A model generated the notes under the pieces. That model did no database searches and was not told the origin of the DNA. It worked only from the letters and a program-made list of their open reading frames with translations. This document shows, one piece after another, positions 34,501 through 49,500 of a DNA stretch of 64,000 bases (positions are counted from its first letter, which is position 1; each line of letters begins with the position of its first letter). The stretch spans positions 116,496,872 through 116,560,871 of the forward strand of contig NC_079312.1 of the NCBI RefSeq assembly GCF_029931775.1, read 5' to 3'. A program made the translations under genes and the position numbers. Source of the DNA: Euleptes europaea. Its lineage: Eukaryota; Chordata; Lepidosauria; Squamata; Sphaerodactylidae.

Positions 34501-37500
34501 TATGTGAAAGTTACATGCAGCAATACTAGTCCAATGCTCAGTCAAGGCCAAGCTGGAGCTCATGGTCCCTTGCCCTGCTTACTTACCTTGAGGTACTTTT
34601 CTAGCATTTTCACAATGTGTTTGCTATTTAGGACACTCTTAGCTACATGGAAACTAGCTTTCTTGAAATGTTCAGCCGCCATCTGGAAAGAGCAGATATA
34701 AAAGTAAATATGACGATCAAGCACAAAAAAACACACACATGGATTGTATGCAGAATGCTGCATGTCTGGTTCTCTCTATGCCTATTTCAGGGCATCACTC
34801 CACTATCAGTATGTACCCAAGTCTCTACAAAGAGAGAGAAAAATTTTTTAGACTGAGGATGGTCACTGAGGGCCGCTTGCTGTAGACTTCTATGTGAGGC
34901 TTTTATCCAGGAATCCTCAATTTACATGGTCATCAAAACGAAGAGAGTTATGCGAGGTGAAAATTTTATATCAAGCAAGGAACTGAAATAGACTTGTGTG
35001 AAATAGCAGGTAATTAAGACTGCTGCCCAAAGTTAGCTCATGATGGAGCTAACAGTGAACAGGAAATAAAATTGATAAACTGTGTCTACTGTTATGTACT
35101 TTTCTTGTATTATTTATATCTAACATTTCATACTCTGACAACTCTCATAGTTTGTGTTTGGATATGAACACAGTTTGAAAATTCTCTTTGCACACAATGT
35201 AGCAAAATAAGACTCAGTCAGGGTTTTAAAAGTTTATGTTTCAACTGTAATGGTGGGATAAAAGTACATAATTGTCACTACAAGTATGAAATAAGCAACT
35301 ATCAAGCACCAAGTAAGGAAAAGAGCAATCTTCCTAGCATAGGTATTCATGTATTCTGTCATTTATGAAAAATTCTTCCTGGCCTACAACTGGCAAGCAG
35401 ATTAGACTAAGGTATCTCAGAGAGAGAAAAATAATTATTTACAAGATGTATCAGGAACTTCAAATATATCTCACACTAAACTTTCCTCACGCCTCTTCAC
35501 AAATTTGAACCAGAATAAATGTTATCCTCAGACGAAAAAGTGAGCTAAAACTGATCCAGGTAAGTAGGAAAAGTGGATAAAACTTTGTTTTCAGTCTATA
35601 AATCTATCCTGTTATTTCCCAACCTTCATGAGGACAATTGCCCTGTAGCATTCCACCCCACCCCCATAACTTTTTGTAAATCGAATTCAACTTGCAGTCG
35701 GTGTTGGGGTTCTTTTTTATTCCCACTTGTGTTGAAAGAGAATATAGGTTGAAATTTACAGTTACATTTTCTGATTTATCTCTCTGTACTACCAAACAGA
35801 AATGTTTAATTTTTTTCCCTTTGAGGCTGGTGTCATGCACAATAAAAACCCCAACATTGTTTCTTTTTTCCCCACTTTGGGATCTGTTCAAACCCCACAT
35901 TGGATCAGTAAATTATATTTTTTGTTTGTGTAAGGGATTTGTGGACTGTGCTTTAACCAGTGCTGAAATAGGGGACCAGTAGGCCATCCGACAGGACATT
36001 TCTATAGATTTAAAATTTTTGGGAACCCGAAAAGGGTCCTTGAACTGATTGCCATCTTTTACCCAGAAGGCAAACAAAAACAGGACATACATACTAGTCA
36101 TTCTGGTCCAACAAAATAACTCCCCTATTGAATCATTATTTACTTCCAGAGATGGGGGCAATCATTAGCAACTGGAAAGCATGTTAGTAATTTCTCCAAA
36201 CAAACGCGCTCACTATGAAATTACAAAAAAAATCTAAAACTGATTCTCATTACATAGCCCCTCCATACAGTCCAAAAATAATTCCACGACCTATTCTAAT
36301 CTAGGAAGTATCAGAATCACCTACAAGATACTAGGGTTACTTACCCTACGGTTCCTGTTGTGATCAACAGACCTCAGGTGTCTCTGAAGGAGATGCTGTT
36401 GTGCAGGGATTAGCATATCGCAAGCCATGCAGTGAGCAGCTTCTATCTTCTTAAAGAAGTGTTCCTGGCCAATTCCTAAAATGGTACATGCTTGAATTAG
36501 ATATTAGCCACAACAGCAGATGGTTAAACATTAACTTGCTCTGGTATGAAATTTCACAAACCATTATCCAGACAGGAATCAGATCTCTCCCCCACCAATT
36601 AGCTACATGAATCATTCTAAGCACAAAGTTAAGGTCATGCTATGCAATACTGTTACGCGCTCCATTATTATGGAATTAAAGCATCCCACAAACCTTAGTT
36701 CAGTTATCCCTAGGGCAATTTGACCCAGATACGTGGAAAGTTAACATTATCGCCATTGCTGCAATCTGAAATTCTCATCTAAACATCGCTGCGAAGCCAC
36801 ATCAACAAAACTTTGCTCCATTTACTAAGCACTTACTTCCGAGCTACAAGTCTTAACAGGCCACTAGGAAAAAGTGTGTCTCTTGATGTTATTAATGGCT
36901 TAAATCATCTATACAGGTTTCAAATCTAATGTCATTCATCTGCTCCAGTATAAAAATAAATAAAGCCCTGCCTTTTTCAAGACCTATCACAAGATGTTAA
37001 TGCCCTTACTGATCATCAAGGGTGCCTGCAAATTCTGGAAGGAATCCCAAATTTCAATCATAGCATCATAAAAGAATTATGCAAACTTGCTTTATTTGTA
37101 TAATTTTTCTTTTTAGCACAATATGGAATTTTTGATAAGGGGACAAGTGGGACAGAGGTAGTAGAGTGCCTCAAAGGGATATTGGATTTGGCGCTAAGGA
37201 AACATAACCTGATGTTGCAGTTTCTTCCTGCCCATTTTTACCTATGGAATCTACCTATAGTCTGATTCTAATTTTACTTTCTTTCAAGTGTACCTTACTC
37301 TGTTGCCTTCATGGCCTGCTTTTGGGTTTCTGAGAAGCAACTGGCCAACTACCTTTTCTGAACGGGATATTGAATAGATGGAATCTTGGTCTGATCTGGC
37401 ATGGCTCTTATGTAAAGACCTAGATGATGATAAATAACCAGTCACAAGGGATCACGCGGAGCTTCTCAAAGGGGCTTGCAAGATTAATTCCAACCCAACG

Positions 37501-40500
37501 GAGCCTTGCCTTTTTGACCAAGTTCTCTAATTGCTTCTTTATATTCCTGTACTCACATCCTAACGTCAGAACTAGCCTTCACAATAACATCAACATGCAG
37601 TTCCAAAGGATGCTTTCCTCCTGGTGCATGGACTAAAGGGCTTTCCTCCAACCCAAAGCCTTTGTTCAGATCAAATAAATTGTATGGCCTTGTGTCTGTA
37701 CCAATGAGTGTTGAAGAAGCACAAATACAGCAGCTAAATAAGTAAACCTTCAGCATACCTTTCCAATGATTTACAATCTCATACAGTGTTTAAGAGGTTA
37801 AATGGAGACATTTTCCTATCCAGTAACAATCATTAGAAGGAAGACATGACAAAGAAAGACACAATTTGTTCTGGCAACTGATTGGTTCAGGAAACCTTTC
37901 TCGGTTAAATGCATGTATGAACATTTTCTGCATTCAGCAGCTAATACCTCCGATGTAGCTCTCAGAACTGAACATACTCATCCCTACTTTAAGCATTCCA
38001 CGAGGCCGTATGTGGGCCTCTCTTGAGCACAGTCTTCTGTGGCACTTTGTTTTTGTAGGGGCACGCTCCCAAGAAGCAAGCCCTGAGCAATGGGCCCAGC
38101 AATTAGAAGTAAGCAGCAAATGGAAGGCGGAAAAGAATGAAGGACAGACATCTGGAATATTCTCCCCACCATCAGTTCTACCGACTATGAGTCCCAGTCT
38201 CTGAGCATTCTGCCATGCCCCAACAGATGCTGTAGTATTTGGTGATTTTTTAAAATATGCTTCTCAGCAAGTAGCTTTAATTAGAATTTGTGATGGATTC
38301 TTATTATAAATTGTGTTGGAAGGATAATATGGCTGAAAAGTGAGGCATAAAGTCATTAAACAAATAAACGTATGGTCTATTATGTACCATTGTGAATGGC
38401 TCTGGTCATACCAAATAGTCCATATTGTAATAGTCCGTGACCGCTCTTTCAAACTGACAAGCACGCAATTTCAATTATGTTACTAATTTCAGGGATTATA
38501 GCAAGTGGAAAGTGTTTTTTTTAAAAATCCATCTCTATCTCCACTACAGATGTACTAGTGTACAGTGCAACACTTTCCTGGGAGTAAGTCCCACTCAGCA
38601 TACCTGTGCAGGATTCTAAGTAGAGCTTCTTAGGATGGCTCTCATAGCATCTCAGGTAGAGTACTGGACTCAGGCCAGAGAGACCTAGATTCAGTCGCAC
38701 TAAATCATGCACCTCGACTGGGCAAGTCACTCTCTTTCCCTGATCCAGGGTTGGTGTGAAAATAAAAACAGGATAACCTCGTGTACGCTTTCCTGAACTC
38801 CTCGAGGAAAGGGCAGGATACAAGAATGATATACACACGAAATAGCTTACAAGTAAAACTAAATATCCATCTTCTGCCTCTTATCCTTGCAGCCCAACCT
38901 GAACACAAAAGATTTTTTAACCCATTTTCTCCATGCTGTTCCAGTCCAGACCCTACTAGACTCTTTTTAGGAGTTATCTGCATCTCATGGCCCAAGGTAC
39001 ACCAACATTATGCCCAAGAACTCAAGAATATTGTGGTTAAGGATGTAATGATAGCCTTCCAGTGCCATCTTAAGAAGAGTTACATCCTTCTCAGCCTACT
39101 GGCTTCATCAAATGGACTTAGAAGGGTATAATTCTGCTTACAATTGCACTGTTCTTCTCATAACTGTTAACTTACCCTTAAAAGGGTCTGGTTTTGGCTT
39201 GGTGCCCTCTTTCTCTGTCAACTCTTGACGGCGTTTCCCAATTTTCTTGTTTCTGTTCACGATATACTTCTGGAAATTAGGGAAAGGGAAAGTGTATATA
39301 ACTAGACAAGCCACTGCCCTCGAACGAGTAAAACTAACTTAATACAAGACAACTACATACACTAAGACAATTATTCTCATTCCCTTGCACTCTGGATGAA
39401 GTTGCGCTGCAGAGAACAGAATCAATGCAGCAGCATCTTTCCTTCAAATGTCTGGGTGAGACTTCTCAAATAAAAATCCTAATGGTCAGTGAAGAAAAAT
39501 GATAAGCAGAAGCAGCTCTAAGCAGTCAGTGCTACTCAGAACCATGATATGCTAAACAAATGATGTACCAGCAACTCAACAAACCTAGTTTAAAACTCAC
39601 TTGCAAGGTAGATCTACAATTGGCAATTAACGGTTGAGGGGAGCAACAACGGTTTCCCAGTTTAGAACTTAAGATTTGAAGGCAACATACCTGCAAGAAC
39701 TCTACAGTTTTGTCAGGCAATTTCGTTCCAATGTATCGCAACACCTCTTTGTGAAATTTGCTCTGTAGGTGCTTCTCAATTTCTTCATTATCAAAGCTTC
39801 GGAATTTACACACAGAACAAGCAAACTGGATTCTGAAGGAAAACATTTAAGTTTGAGTTATTTTCCTCCTCGCCTCAAGTACTTGTGAAAGGAGATTCAG
39901 CTCTTCAAACAAAAAGACTGTCTCCCATCCTGGCAGCACCCCCCCAAACTATCCTCTCTCTACTTATTCCAATGCTACTTCATATACTGCTATGCTATGG
40001 TGCAATGCTATACAGTTACCCAAAACTATAAATCTATTCTACTGTACAATCTAGTCTACTCTGGGAGATCAGTCAAATTTTCAAATTCTCTCTCTCTCTC
40101 TTTTTTTTTTTTTTTGCTGTTGTGAGGATAAAATGGAGAAGGATGTGAGTTGCTTTGGGTCCTCAATGGGGAGAAAGGAGGGGTATAAATGAAGGAAATA
40201 AATAGACATAATTAAAAAACAGAGGGTAATGTAAACATTGATTAAAGAAACATAATTTTTAGTTCACACAGCCAAATAAACCAATAATTACTGTCCTGTG
40301 CATTTGTTATGGAACAGGACTACACAAAAGGAGCCTGGGGATTGCACAGGCTAGGCTAAACCCAGCACGCAAGGCAACATTTCTTAATCAGGTGGGAAGC
40401 TAATTTCTTCCATGAGGACGTGAGAGTTAGCCTAAGAAGCTTCTGCAACGAAGCAGGGGCCTCTGAAGCAACCCCTCATTTTCCAATGGGAGGAACTCTG

Positions 40501-43500
40501 TATTTCCCTTCTGAAGTGGGTAGATAGGGAGGAGCCAAGCAAAATGACGACAAATTATGACAATTGCAAGCCGTCAATTTGCTACCACTGTTCTATGCAA
40601 TCACTGTTTGCTTATGTTTAAAAAACCAAAAACCTGCTGTTTTTCCAATTTTGTGGTCCTAAGCTGTTCACAATAACAACAGTTGTCAATCAACAACAGT
40701 TGTAAATCAACAACTTATTTCTTTACATCTGTGATGGCACATATGACTGAAACATGTGAACATTTAAATCTAATTGGGGTGTCCTGTTAATCCTGTTCCT
40801 TATTTTATGACTGATTACCGGCTGTAATCTAAAATAGTACATTTCAATAATTTTGCACCCGTCATGAAGTCTTGCAGTTACTTTGCGTTAGCGAACATGG
40901 CAAAGCAACAAGATGTTCCACTCCCTCGGCTAAGTATTAGAAAAATATGCGGGGTGTCAAACCTAATCGTATCTGCAAAAGAGGAACTGGAGAAGTCCAA
41001 AAATACTTCATAGAGGCGCATGGGATTCATTTTGTTTGCTTACCTGTCCATAGCACGGTCCCGCATTCGATCCCGGCGCTTCTGTTTCTCTTTTCTTTGT
41101 TTGGTCTCTTCATCGTCATCATCGCCACCATCACCAGAAGCTACAGAGAGTTACGTTTAAGAGCCAACATCTTACATTTGCTTTAGGCTGTTTTGGGATA
41201 CAGACATCTGACCTCCTCATCCCTTGCCTTGCTTAGGGCCAGTTATAGACCTCAAGTGGATGCCATTAAAAAAAAAGATAACTAGCCATCAGTGCCCCAT
41301 GTGGCAAGTGTCATTTCAAAAGGCACACCCATGTGTATCACCTGTCTACCATTATGGCCACTGTTCAGGTTATTCAACACCAGTGTGTAGACCAGCATAC
41401 TGGATGATCATTATACCCACCAAAGAGGAACACTGACTCAAGAACGTACTTTCCAGAAGCACTTTCCACTTCCATGTCGGAGCTGTAATATTTAAATCTG
41501 CCCTCCGTGCAGCTGTAAGCCAGTTGTTCGATTCTGCTGGGAGTGGAGTGGGGATTAAGTCCCCGCTTAATTGCGAAATTCGCTAGACAAGCCAGTCTCT
41601 CTCGCAGGGTTGATCAGAAGCTAAAATCCCACTCTGACCAATTAGCAGGAAAGACAGGCTATAAAGGAATGTTGTGTTAATTAGCGGTATTTAGGTTTCA
41701 TTGAACTTTGCCTTTAAGCTTTTCTATTGGAAGCTGTCTCGAAAGCAAGATAGAATTCTTTAAAATTCATACCAACTGAATCCAGAATATACTAGATAAA
41801 TTCTTACAGAAAAACAAACAGTGGAGCCAAGAACTTTTCAACTCCAAAGAAAACACATTAGTAGCTAAAAATATGGTGTAACCTAGACATTGGGCTCATC
41901 CTTACCTTTTTAGTTTTTCATTAGAATGTTTAAAGAGTTTAACAGTACAATACTAAGAAGAGTCATACCCTTCTAAGCCCTCTGATTCCAATAGGCTTAG
42001 AAGGATGTACTTCTGGTTAGGACTGTACTGGAAGAGATACAAGTTGATTAGTGGGGAAATAAGTGAATGACAGAACAGCAAATTAATTCAGTGGCAGAAC
42101 ACAGGCTTTGGAGGCATAAGGCTTCATATTCAGCTCTTGCCTTTGACAGTTAAAGATGACTTCCAGTAGCAAGACACATGCTTGAGAGCCAAGAAAGGCA
42201 TTGCCAATCAGAACTCACATAGGGGTCAAAGTAGAAAGTTCCCAGAAGTCAATTCCATGCTGCTATCACATTAAAACATTGACTGGAAATATAGTAGCAA
42301 GAATAAAAACATTATACAGCTGCATAGTGAAGATCACATTTAAAATACATAATTCTGCAAATCTCCAAAATGGTATCAGCAAAAAAGGTACAAAAATGGG
42401 CAAGTGTGATCACAGTTTTTGAGCATTTTTTATACAAGTTAAAGAGTTTGGGACCTTTTAGTGAAGAAAAATAGGATGATTAAAGGGGAGGAAGGGAAGT
42501 GAAAAAGAGAGAGATAATTCCTTGCCTGGGAATTAAGATCAAAGAGAGAGGCCTCCCTGACAGTTCCATCAATCAAGGAAGCTTGTTTTGTGGGTACATG
42601 AGAGAGGACCTTTTCAGTGGCAGCCCCATGATTAAGGAACAACCTCCCCAGGGAGATACGTCTGGACCCCTCACTTTCAATCTTTTGGAGGCATTTGGAG
42701 ATTTTCTTTTAGGACTGCTTTTGGTTAAGTTTAGTACCAGTACTGAGCAGGGATTTTAAATGTTGGTTTCATGTTTTAACGTATTTTATCTGATGTGTTT
42801 TATCTATGGTGTAAGCTGCCTTGAGCTCTGTAAGGAATAAAGGCAGCTAATAAATATTTTAAATTAAAAAAAATTAAATAAAATTTATCTCTCAGTCCTA
42901 GAACCTGGGTCAATGAAACTGAACGACAGGTTTGGGACAAAAGAAAGGGCTTCTTCACCTTATGCAAAAATGCAATGAATTCACTACCATCTTAAATAGA
43001 TTTTTTTAAAAAATTAGATTTCTACATGGACAATTAGCCAAGCCATCTAAAGGGGAATAGCCTTTTTCAGATGCATTGTCTCCATCTCCAAGTACCAGAA
43101 GCTGAGGACAACCAACAGCAACAGAAAACCAGGGGACAGCCATTACATTGTGCCTCATATGCAAGGTTCCAGAGGCATCTACCTTGGGGCAGTGTTAGAA
43201 TTCTAGGCTAGATGGACTGCAGGCTGAGCCAGTTAGGCACTTCGGATTTTCTCACACATTAATTAGCACCTCTATTTAAGTGAATAGAAGGTTGTAGTGA
43301 CAAACGCTTCAGTGGTTGATTCAGCTCATGCTACCTTTTCCATTAATACCCTGTCTTTATAACCAAACAAACCAAAACATGCAATTATAGCCCAGAAATT
43401 TAATAAATACCACTGCTATATGTTACATGGTTTTAGATCAACATTTAATCTAAAATGCAACAACACAAAAGGAAAGAAATATATTGGATATGCTTGCTGA

Positions 43501-46500
43501 ATGGTGAACTTCACCCTACCTTTACAGCTTTAAAACCTCCATAATGCTCCTTTTAAATAAAGGGTAGAGGAGAGAGGGAGGGAGAAAGAGAGAGAAAACC
43601 ATTAAAATACATATTATTTCAAAACTTTATCAGATATATTAATCTTGTTTATCTAATTTACTAATCCATCTCTAAGGAAAAAAATTGAAGCAGTATTTTC
43701 CACTGAGAAATGTTGACATATTGATTCAAACATAACCCATATTTTCGAGACTCATTAAAAACAGCTACCCAACAGTCTGAAGCCCTTAAACTGTAATTTC
43801 TCCTATCTGAAATGACAGCAAAAGCTCTTCTCGCAGATATATGAAAGTTCTGACAACTTAAAGTCCCCACCCTGATTTCAGGAATTGTTTTTTTTTCATA
43901 AAATTTTTATTATTTTTAAAATATTTTACTGTCTGGTACTTTTCAACAACACATTCATTTCATAAATCATACAATAAAAAACGTTAACAGCGTCATCGAA
44001 AAGCATATTCATCTATTAATGAAAAGATATTCAAATAAGAGACTTCCCCCTCACCTTCCTCCATCTTGCTATAAATGTATCTATTCTTTTGCAAAGAAGT
44101 TCTAATCCAGAAAAATACATCAAGCTTGATTACTAAGTTAATTCTAAATTATTCATTTACAATTAGTACGTGTTTATTATTGATTTCATATATAGTAACC
44201 CTGATTTCAGGAATTGGAAGGCCTGGGTCAGACATTATTTTGGTAGCAAAGAGTTACCATGAAAACAGCAGGAGTGACATTAAGGCTCATGTGAGCTTTG
44301 CTCCAATCTGCTTTATGGTGCATGGATGACATTCTGTCCAGCCTATAGTGCATCTATGTTAGCCTGGATCCCTCTGACATCACAATCTAGTCCAGGGGTG
44401 TCGAACTCATTTGTTATGAGGGTCGGATATGACATAAATGTCACTTGGTCGGGCCGGGCCAGGCCAGGCAATGCCTCGCCAGCCCAGATCAAGAGGAGGG
44501 GGGGGAGGGTGGCTGCCTCAGCTGGCAAGCCCACAGCAGGCTCGTCAGCCCAGGTTGGGACTGGAGGGGAGTGGCTGCCTCAGCTGGCTCACGGGCCAGA
44601 TAAGAGCTCTCAAGGAACCAGATCCGGCCCACAGGCCTTATGTTAGACACCCCTGATGTAGTCCCTGGGATGAAACAGGAAGGAAAGGACTGAAGGATCA
44701 AGATGTTCCTGCACACATATAAATGCATTATGACTTCAATCAACATTATGTTGCATGTGTACAGAAGGTGGGTATGTGTAAGACTGTCACTAGCTTTCTT
44801 CACTGGAACAGAGCCACTGAAATACCAAGATACACTGAAAAACCAGGTTTACATAAAGTTACTTACACCTTTATCTCCATCATCTCCTGATTTGTCATCT
44901 CCTTCACAGTCATCTGTCAAATATACAAAACACAATTCAGCCACTGCTGGAAACAATACTCCTTCTTTTAATAATCCAATAGCAGCCCTTTGTAAGAACT
45001 GCTTAAACCAGAAAATTGGTTCTCAGACTCTGGTAACAGAAGATTACTTGCTAGCATATCCTCTCCTTTTTCATTTTGGCTTATAATTCTTCTTCGTCTT
45101 AATTCAGAGATTCAAAGTATCAATTTCTAAGCTAAACTGTCATAATAAAATCCATGTCCGAAGAGTACTGAATTGCACAGCAATATGTCAATGAAATTAA
45201 AATTTTATCATGACATGCTCAGGGGTGTCAAACTCAATTGTTATGAGGGCTGGATATGACATAAATGTCATTTGGCTGGGCCGGGACATGCCTCGCCATC
45301 CCAGATCGAGAGGGGTGGTGGTGGCTGCCTCGGCTGGCTCGCAGGCCGGATACAAGCTCTCAAGGGGCCAGATCTGGCCCACGGGCCTTATGTTTGACAC
45401 ACCTGCTCTAAATGGTTGTACATCTAGAAACTAGTATCAGATTGCAAAGATTAAAAGTATGTTACCTTCCATTGGAAATTTAAGTATCTTAAAAATAAAA
45501 TCCTTACCATTATCAGAGTCATCTTCACTATCTATCTTTGCCTGTTTGCTTTCAGGGTCATCTCCACTTTGGGACTGTTTCCGCTTACGTAAGCCACCTT
45601 CGTTATCTGAACGCCCTCCTAGACGACCACGGAAACCTCTCCTCTTGGGCTAGAAATACAAATTGAGCAAAATATGCTTGGTCAAACTATCTGCAAGTAT
45701 TTGCAAGAATCCTCACAGTTTGTCCGATGCTTTCTTCCACTAAATCTGCATAACCACATAGCCTTTAGCACAGGATATAACCCTGTCAACATTCCCTAAG
45801 TAATGTCCATGAGTCCCTGCTAAAGTAATAATTTTTAGTCCAATTTAAGCCAAACTAAGACATCTGAAATGGCTGGAAATGGCTACTACATCTGTCAAGA
45901 TCTCTTTCCGATGGTGGTAATGAAAGATACAACTTGCTTTTAGCAATAGCCTAGATAAGGGTTGTGAAAGGTCATCTTCTCTTTCCATTAATATTTACAG
46001 AAGCAACCTGAATACATTCAAAGAGCAATAACTGAAACAGCTACAAACGTAATAACAGTTTCCAGTCATAGCATTCTGAACTTACTCTACTTTGTGATCT
46101 GCCGTGGCCATAGGGCATGTTACCAGGAAACCTTCCCATGCCCCGCATTCCCATCATGCCGTAATCATAATCGCCATAGTTGCCATAATCTCCATAGTCT
46201 CCTTGGTCGCCATAATCTCTGTACTCCGGGACAAGCGCTTGGGAAAAGAGTGATGGAAGCCTGTTTGGGCCAGGGCCAGGTCCTCCCATATTTCTCCCAC
46301 CCATATAATTCATCTCATTCCATCGTGCAGACAGCCGTTCTGTACTTGATGGCGTGAAGCGGTCACGATTGAAAGTGTTTAGATGCCCTCGATTCTGGCC
46401 TCTCCCTCTAGCAAAGCCATAGTTGTTTCCTCTGTTGCGGGGATGACCTCTGCGGTTACTAGGAACATCATAGTGGCTTGCAAAAGAATCATTTCTGTCA

Positions 46501-49500
46501 GATCCACCTTCACTGTAGTCATAGCTGGTTCTGTACATGTCACGATCAGGCACTGAGGCTCTGGAGTCATAAGACTCAAAAGATTCAAATCTGAAAGAGC
46601 TGAATCACAAACAAAGAATCTCGTCAGTAGTTATTAGAAGCCTTGATAGCAAATCTGAAGAAATACTGATAGAGCCACTGTTATTATACTGGAGGCTTCC
46701 TAGAGTGGGTATCTGATTCGCTTTCAGGGAGGGGCCATAAGTCCATGATGGAATACATGCTTTGCATGCAGAAGATCCAAAGTTCAGAACTAGCATTTTC
46801 AGTTAAAAAGATCTCAAGTAAAGGGGTTGGTCTCTGCTGGAGTAGAGTGCAGTTAATTAACAGAGCAGTGGACCAATGCTTTGATTTAGTTATTTATACA
46901 AGCTTTTTATGGAGTTTCCCACAATATCAAACAAGAATGAGGAATGTATCGTTTAGAGAGGAAGGCCAAGAAAAGCACTGATATGGAAACCCTGCTTGAA
47001 ACACCTCACACAGCATTCATCAGCAATAACAGGTGCTGATAATAACTGGAGGCAACAGACATTCCCTGTAACAGGTTGTCCTGTCTTTAAGAAGGATAAC
47101 TATAACTGGGAAAATATATTCAACTTAACAAGATGACTATATTTTCAGACATCATGTACATTTTATGAAATGAATGCTGTCCTATTGTATTTCAAGAATT
47201 CAAGTGGAATCTAAATCCAAGAACGGATCTTTAAGATAAGGAGAAACTTCAGTCACCTTCCCTGATCTTCCACTCCTTCCCCATCGCCACCACTGTTTTC
47301 CTTTGACAGCATATCCAGGCGCTGGTTTATCTTCGCTATAATGGACTCATTCTCAGTGCCCGCTGTTCCAGTACTGTAACTCGCAACTGGCATAGTGGTG
47401 CCAGCAACAGCATTCATTGTCATGGTGGTAGCTTTAGAGGTGTCCCAGGCGGTGGTGTTGGCAGCAGCAGTGTCATAGCTGTACGTGGCAGCTGTGGTAG
47501 AGGTGTTTGTTTGGGCATTGAAATAGTCATAGCCTTCGTAGCCTGATAAAAAGGGGGGGGGGAAATACAAGTTGTGGAAGTTTCCACAGTTACAAGTCCG
47601 GTGGAGAACTGTCATTTCAATACTGCATCCATTCTGGTTACGCAGGTGTCACCAGATGCAAGAGGTATAAATTTTAAATACTCTATGTATTGTTAAATCA
47701 TCAATACTGGCTCAGGGAGTGTGTCTCCATAAAAGCAAACTTAACATGACCCTGAACACCCTAGAAGGAGAGCAGAGTACAAAGAACAAACTACCATCTA
47801 TATAATTTGGTTACATTGGACAATATATGAAATACCCCTAGTTATATTAGATACTGTATGAAATACTCGCTAATACCTCCTAGTGCCCCCCACTGATTCT
47901 TCTCATTAGTTCCAACGGATCTGGCAAAATATTCAATAGTGTATTTTTAGCAAAAGCAAATCCACAGAGGCAGCAAGCACCCTTGAAAATGACATACCTT
48001 GCCAACTTGGTGGATTTGTAGCATACGCACCTTGATGGGATAAAAAAGACAAAAGTTGATTACTACATTAAATCAACTAATCAAGGCAATATTATTGGGC
48101 TGTATCAGAAGAAATTATTGTTCCTCCTGCTGTTAACAGGTTTTAGATCATTTGTACCCACATAATCAAAAGCCTTCTTCAAACAAATTAGTTTGCCTAA
48201 GTATAATGTAAGTCCTCCAACAGCAACACAATAAAATATGAACAAAAGTCTGAAATGCAGTTGCCAAGAAATAAAGCCAAACAGAACACTGGTCACTTAA
48301 CTGTGACAGTTCCTTCTCTGTGGAACTTGAGGGCATCATGTTGATTGTTGGGGGGGACTTCCCAATCATCCTGAGGCAAGGCAATGTTGCAATCCCTCAG
48401 CTCCTCCTCCCTTTGTAGCTGTTCCTACTCAGTTCTGAGACTTCCAGAACCCCAAGGAAACTTACTATTATAAATTTCAATAAAAGAGGAACATACTGCA
48501 ATACTGATAATATAACCACTTCAGGTGACAAACAGTTCAAAGGAGAAACCTATAAAGAAGGCAGTATACTGAAATACTGTAACAGGCAGAGCCCAATGGG
48601 AAACAGAAATTAGCTCCTCATGTCAGGGGAAAAACCAGAGCATGTCCAGACTTAATTCAGGGTGGGACAAAATGATGCTGTCTGGGGGGTGGCGTCTCTG
48701 CCCCCCCTGGTCCAGGAGGGCTGCCAGAGCAGGCAGTGATGGCTCCGGCGATAGCCAAGACTGCCCAGGTGCCACCAGAATCCACACCTCAGCCAGAACT
48801 GAGGAAGGAGGTCTGGGAAACTGTAACTGGAGATGTGGCAGGACCGGCCTCAGAGCTGGGGTGGGCCTGCTGCGCAGCTTGGAAGGGATGTGGGCCATTC
48901 CTTCCGGCAACCCAGAAGATGAGATTAGTGGTGGCCCTGGCCTCCTGGGGCATGCACAGGCCAAGGAGGCAGCCCCTTGAGGGCTCGAGGAAGGGCAAGG
49001 GGGAAGAGGACGAGGCCCAACAGGGAAGGCCATTGGAGCATTGGCTGGGGTTGTCCTGCCCCTGCCTGATCCATGGAGGACTGGTGACAAAAGTCAGCCA
49101 TCTCCCATATAGCCAGAGGAGTTGCACTAGGCTGGAGACAGAGGGCTCTAGGTGAGGCAGAACTCCTCACTGGGAGGCACAGAACTCCTGCCCTGGGAGG
49201 CACAGAAACACAGGGGGAGGGGGGGAGAGACACAAAAAAGCTGCCTGCTGTGCTGTGGCCCCAATGGGTTTCTGTTGGGGGCTCAAAAAGGCTACTTCCA
49301 TCCTCTTTGGAACCTGAATTAAACAAGCCAAGGATGGCAAAGCCGCTTGCGTGCTCTGCTGCATCTTCTTTAGAGGGGCCATTTGAGTGGATAGCTTTTC
49401 TGCCCCCTCCCCCCAGCTTGGGGAGGATAGGAATAAAATTCCTACTATTTTGCACCACAGCTCCAAGGGTTCCAAAGCAGTAGGTCAGCTGGCCTAGCCT

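Larger units (their letters stand above)
36476..39175. other. AKAP8 intron 10
   Basis: Mostly unassigned. It holds a MITE fragment near 38550-38620, a tRNA-type SINE at about 38640-38845 and a palindromic MITE at 39062-39165. Confidence 0.55.
41141..44868. other. AKAP8 intron 7
   Basis: Holds a palindromic MITE (41944-42029), an L2 3' end (42500-42870) and a hAT MITE (44393-44655). The rest is unassigned AT-rich DNA. Confidence 0.6.
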
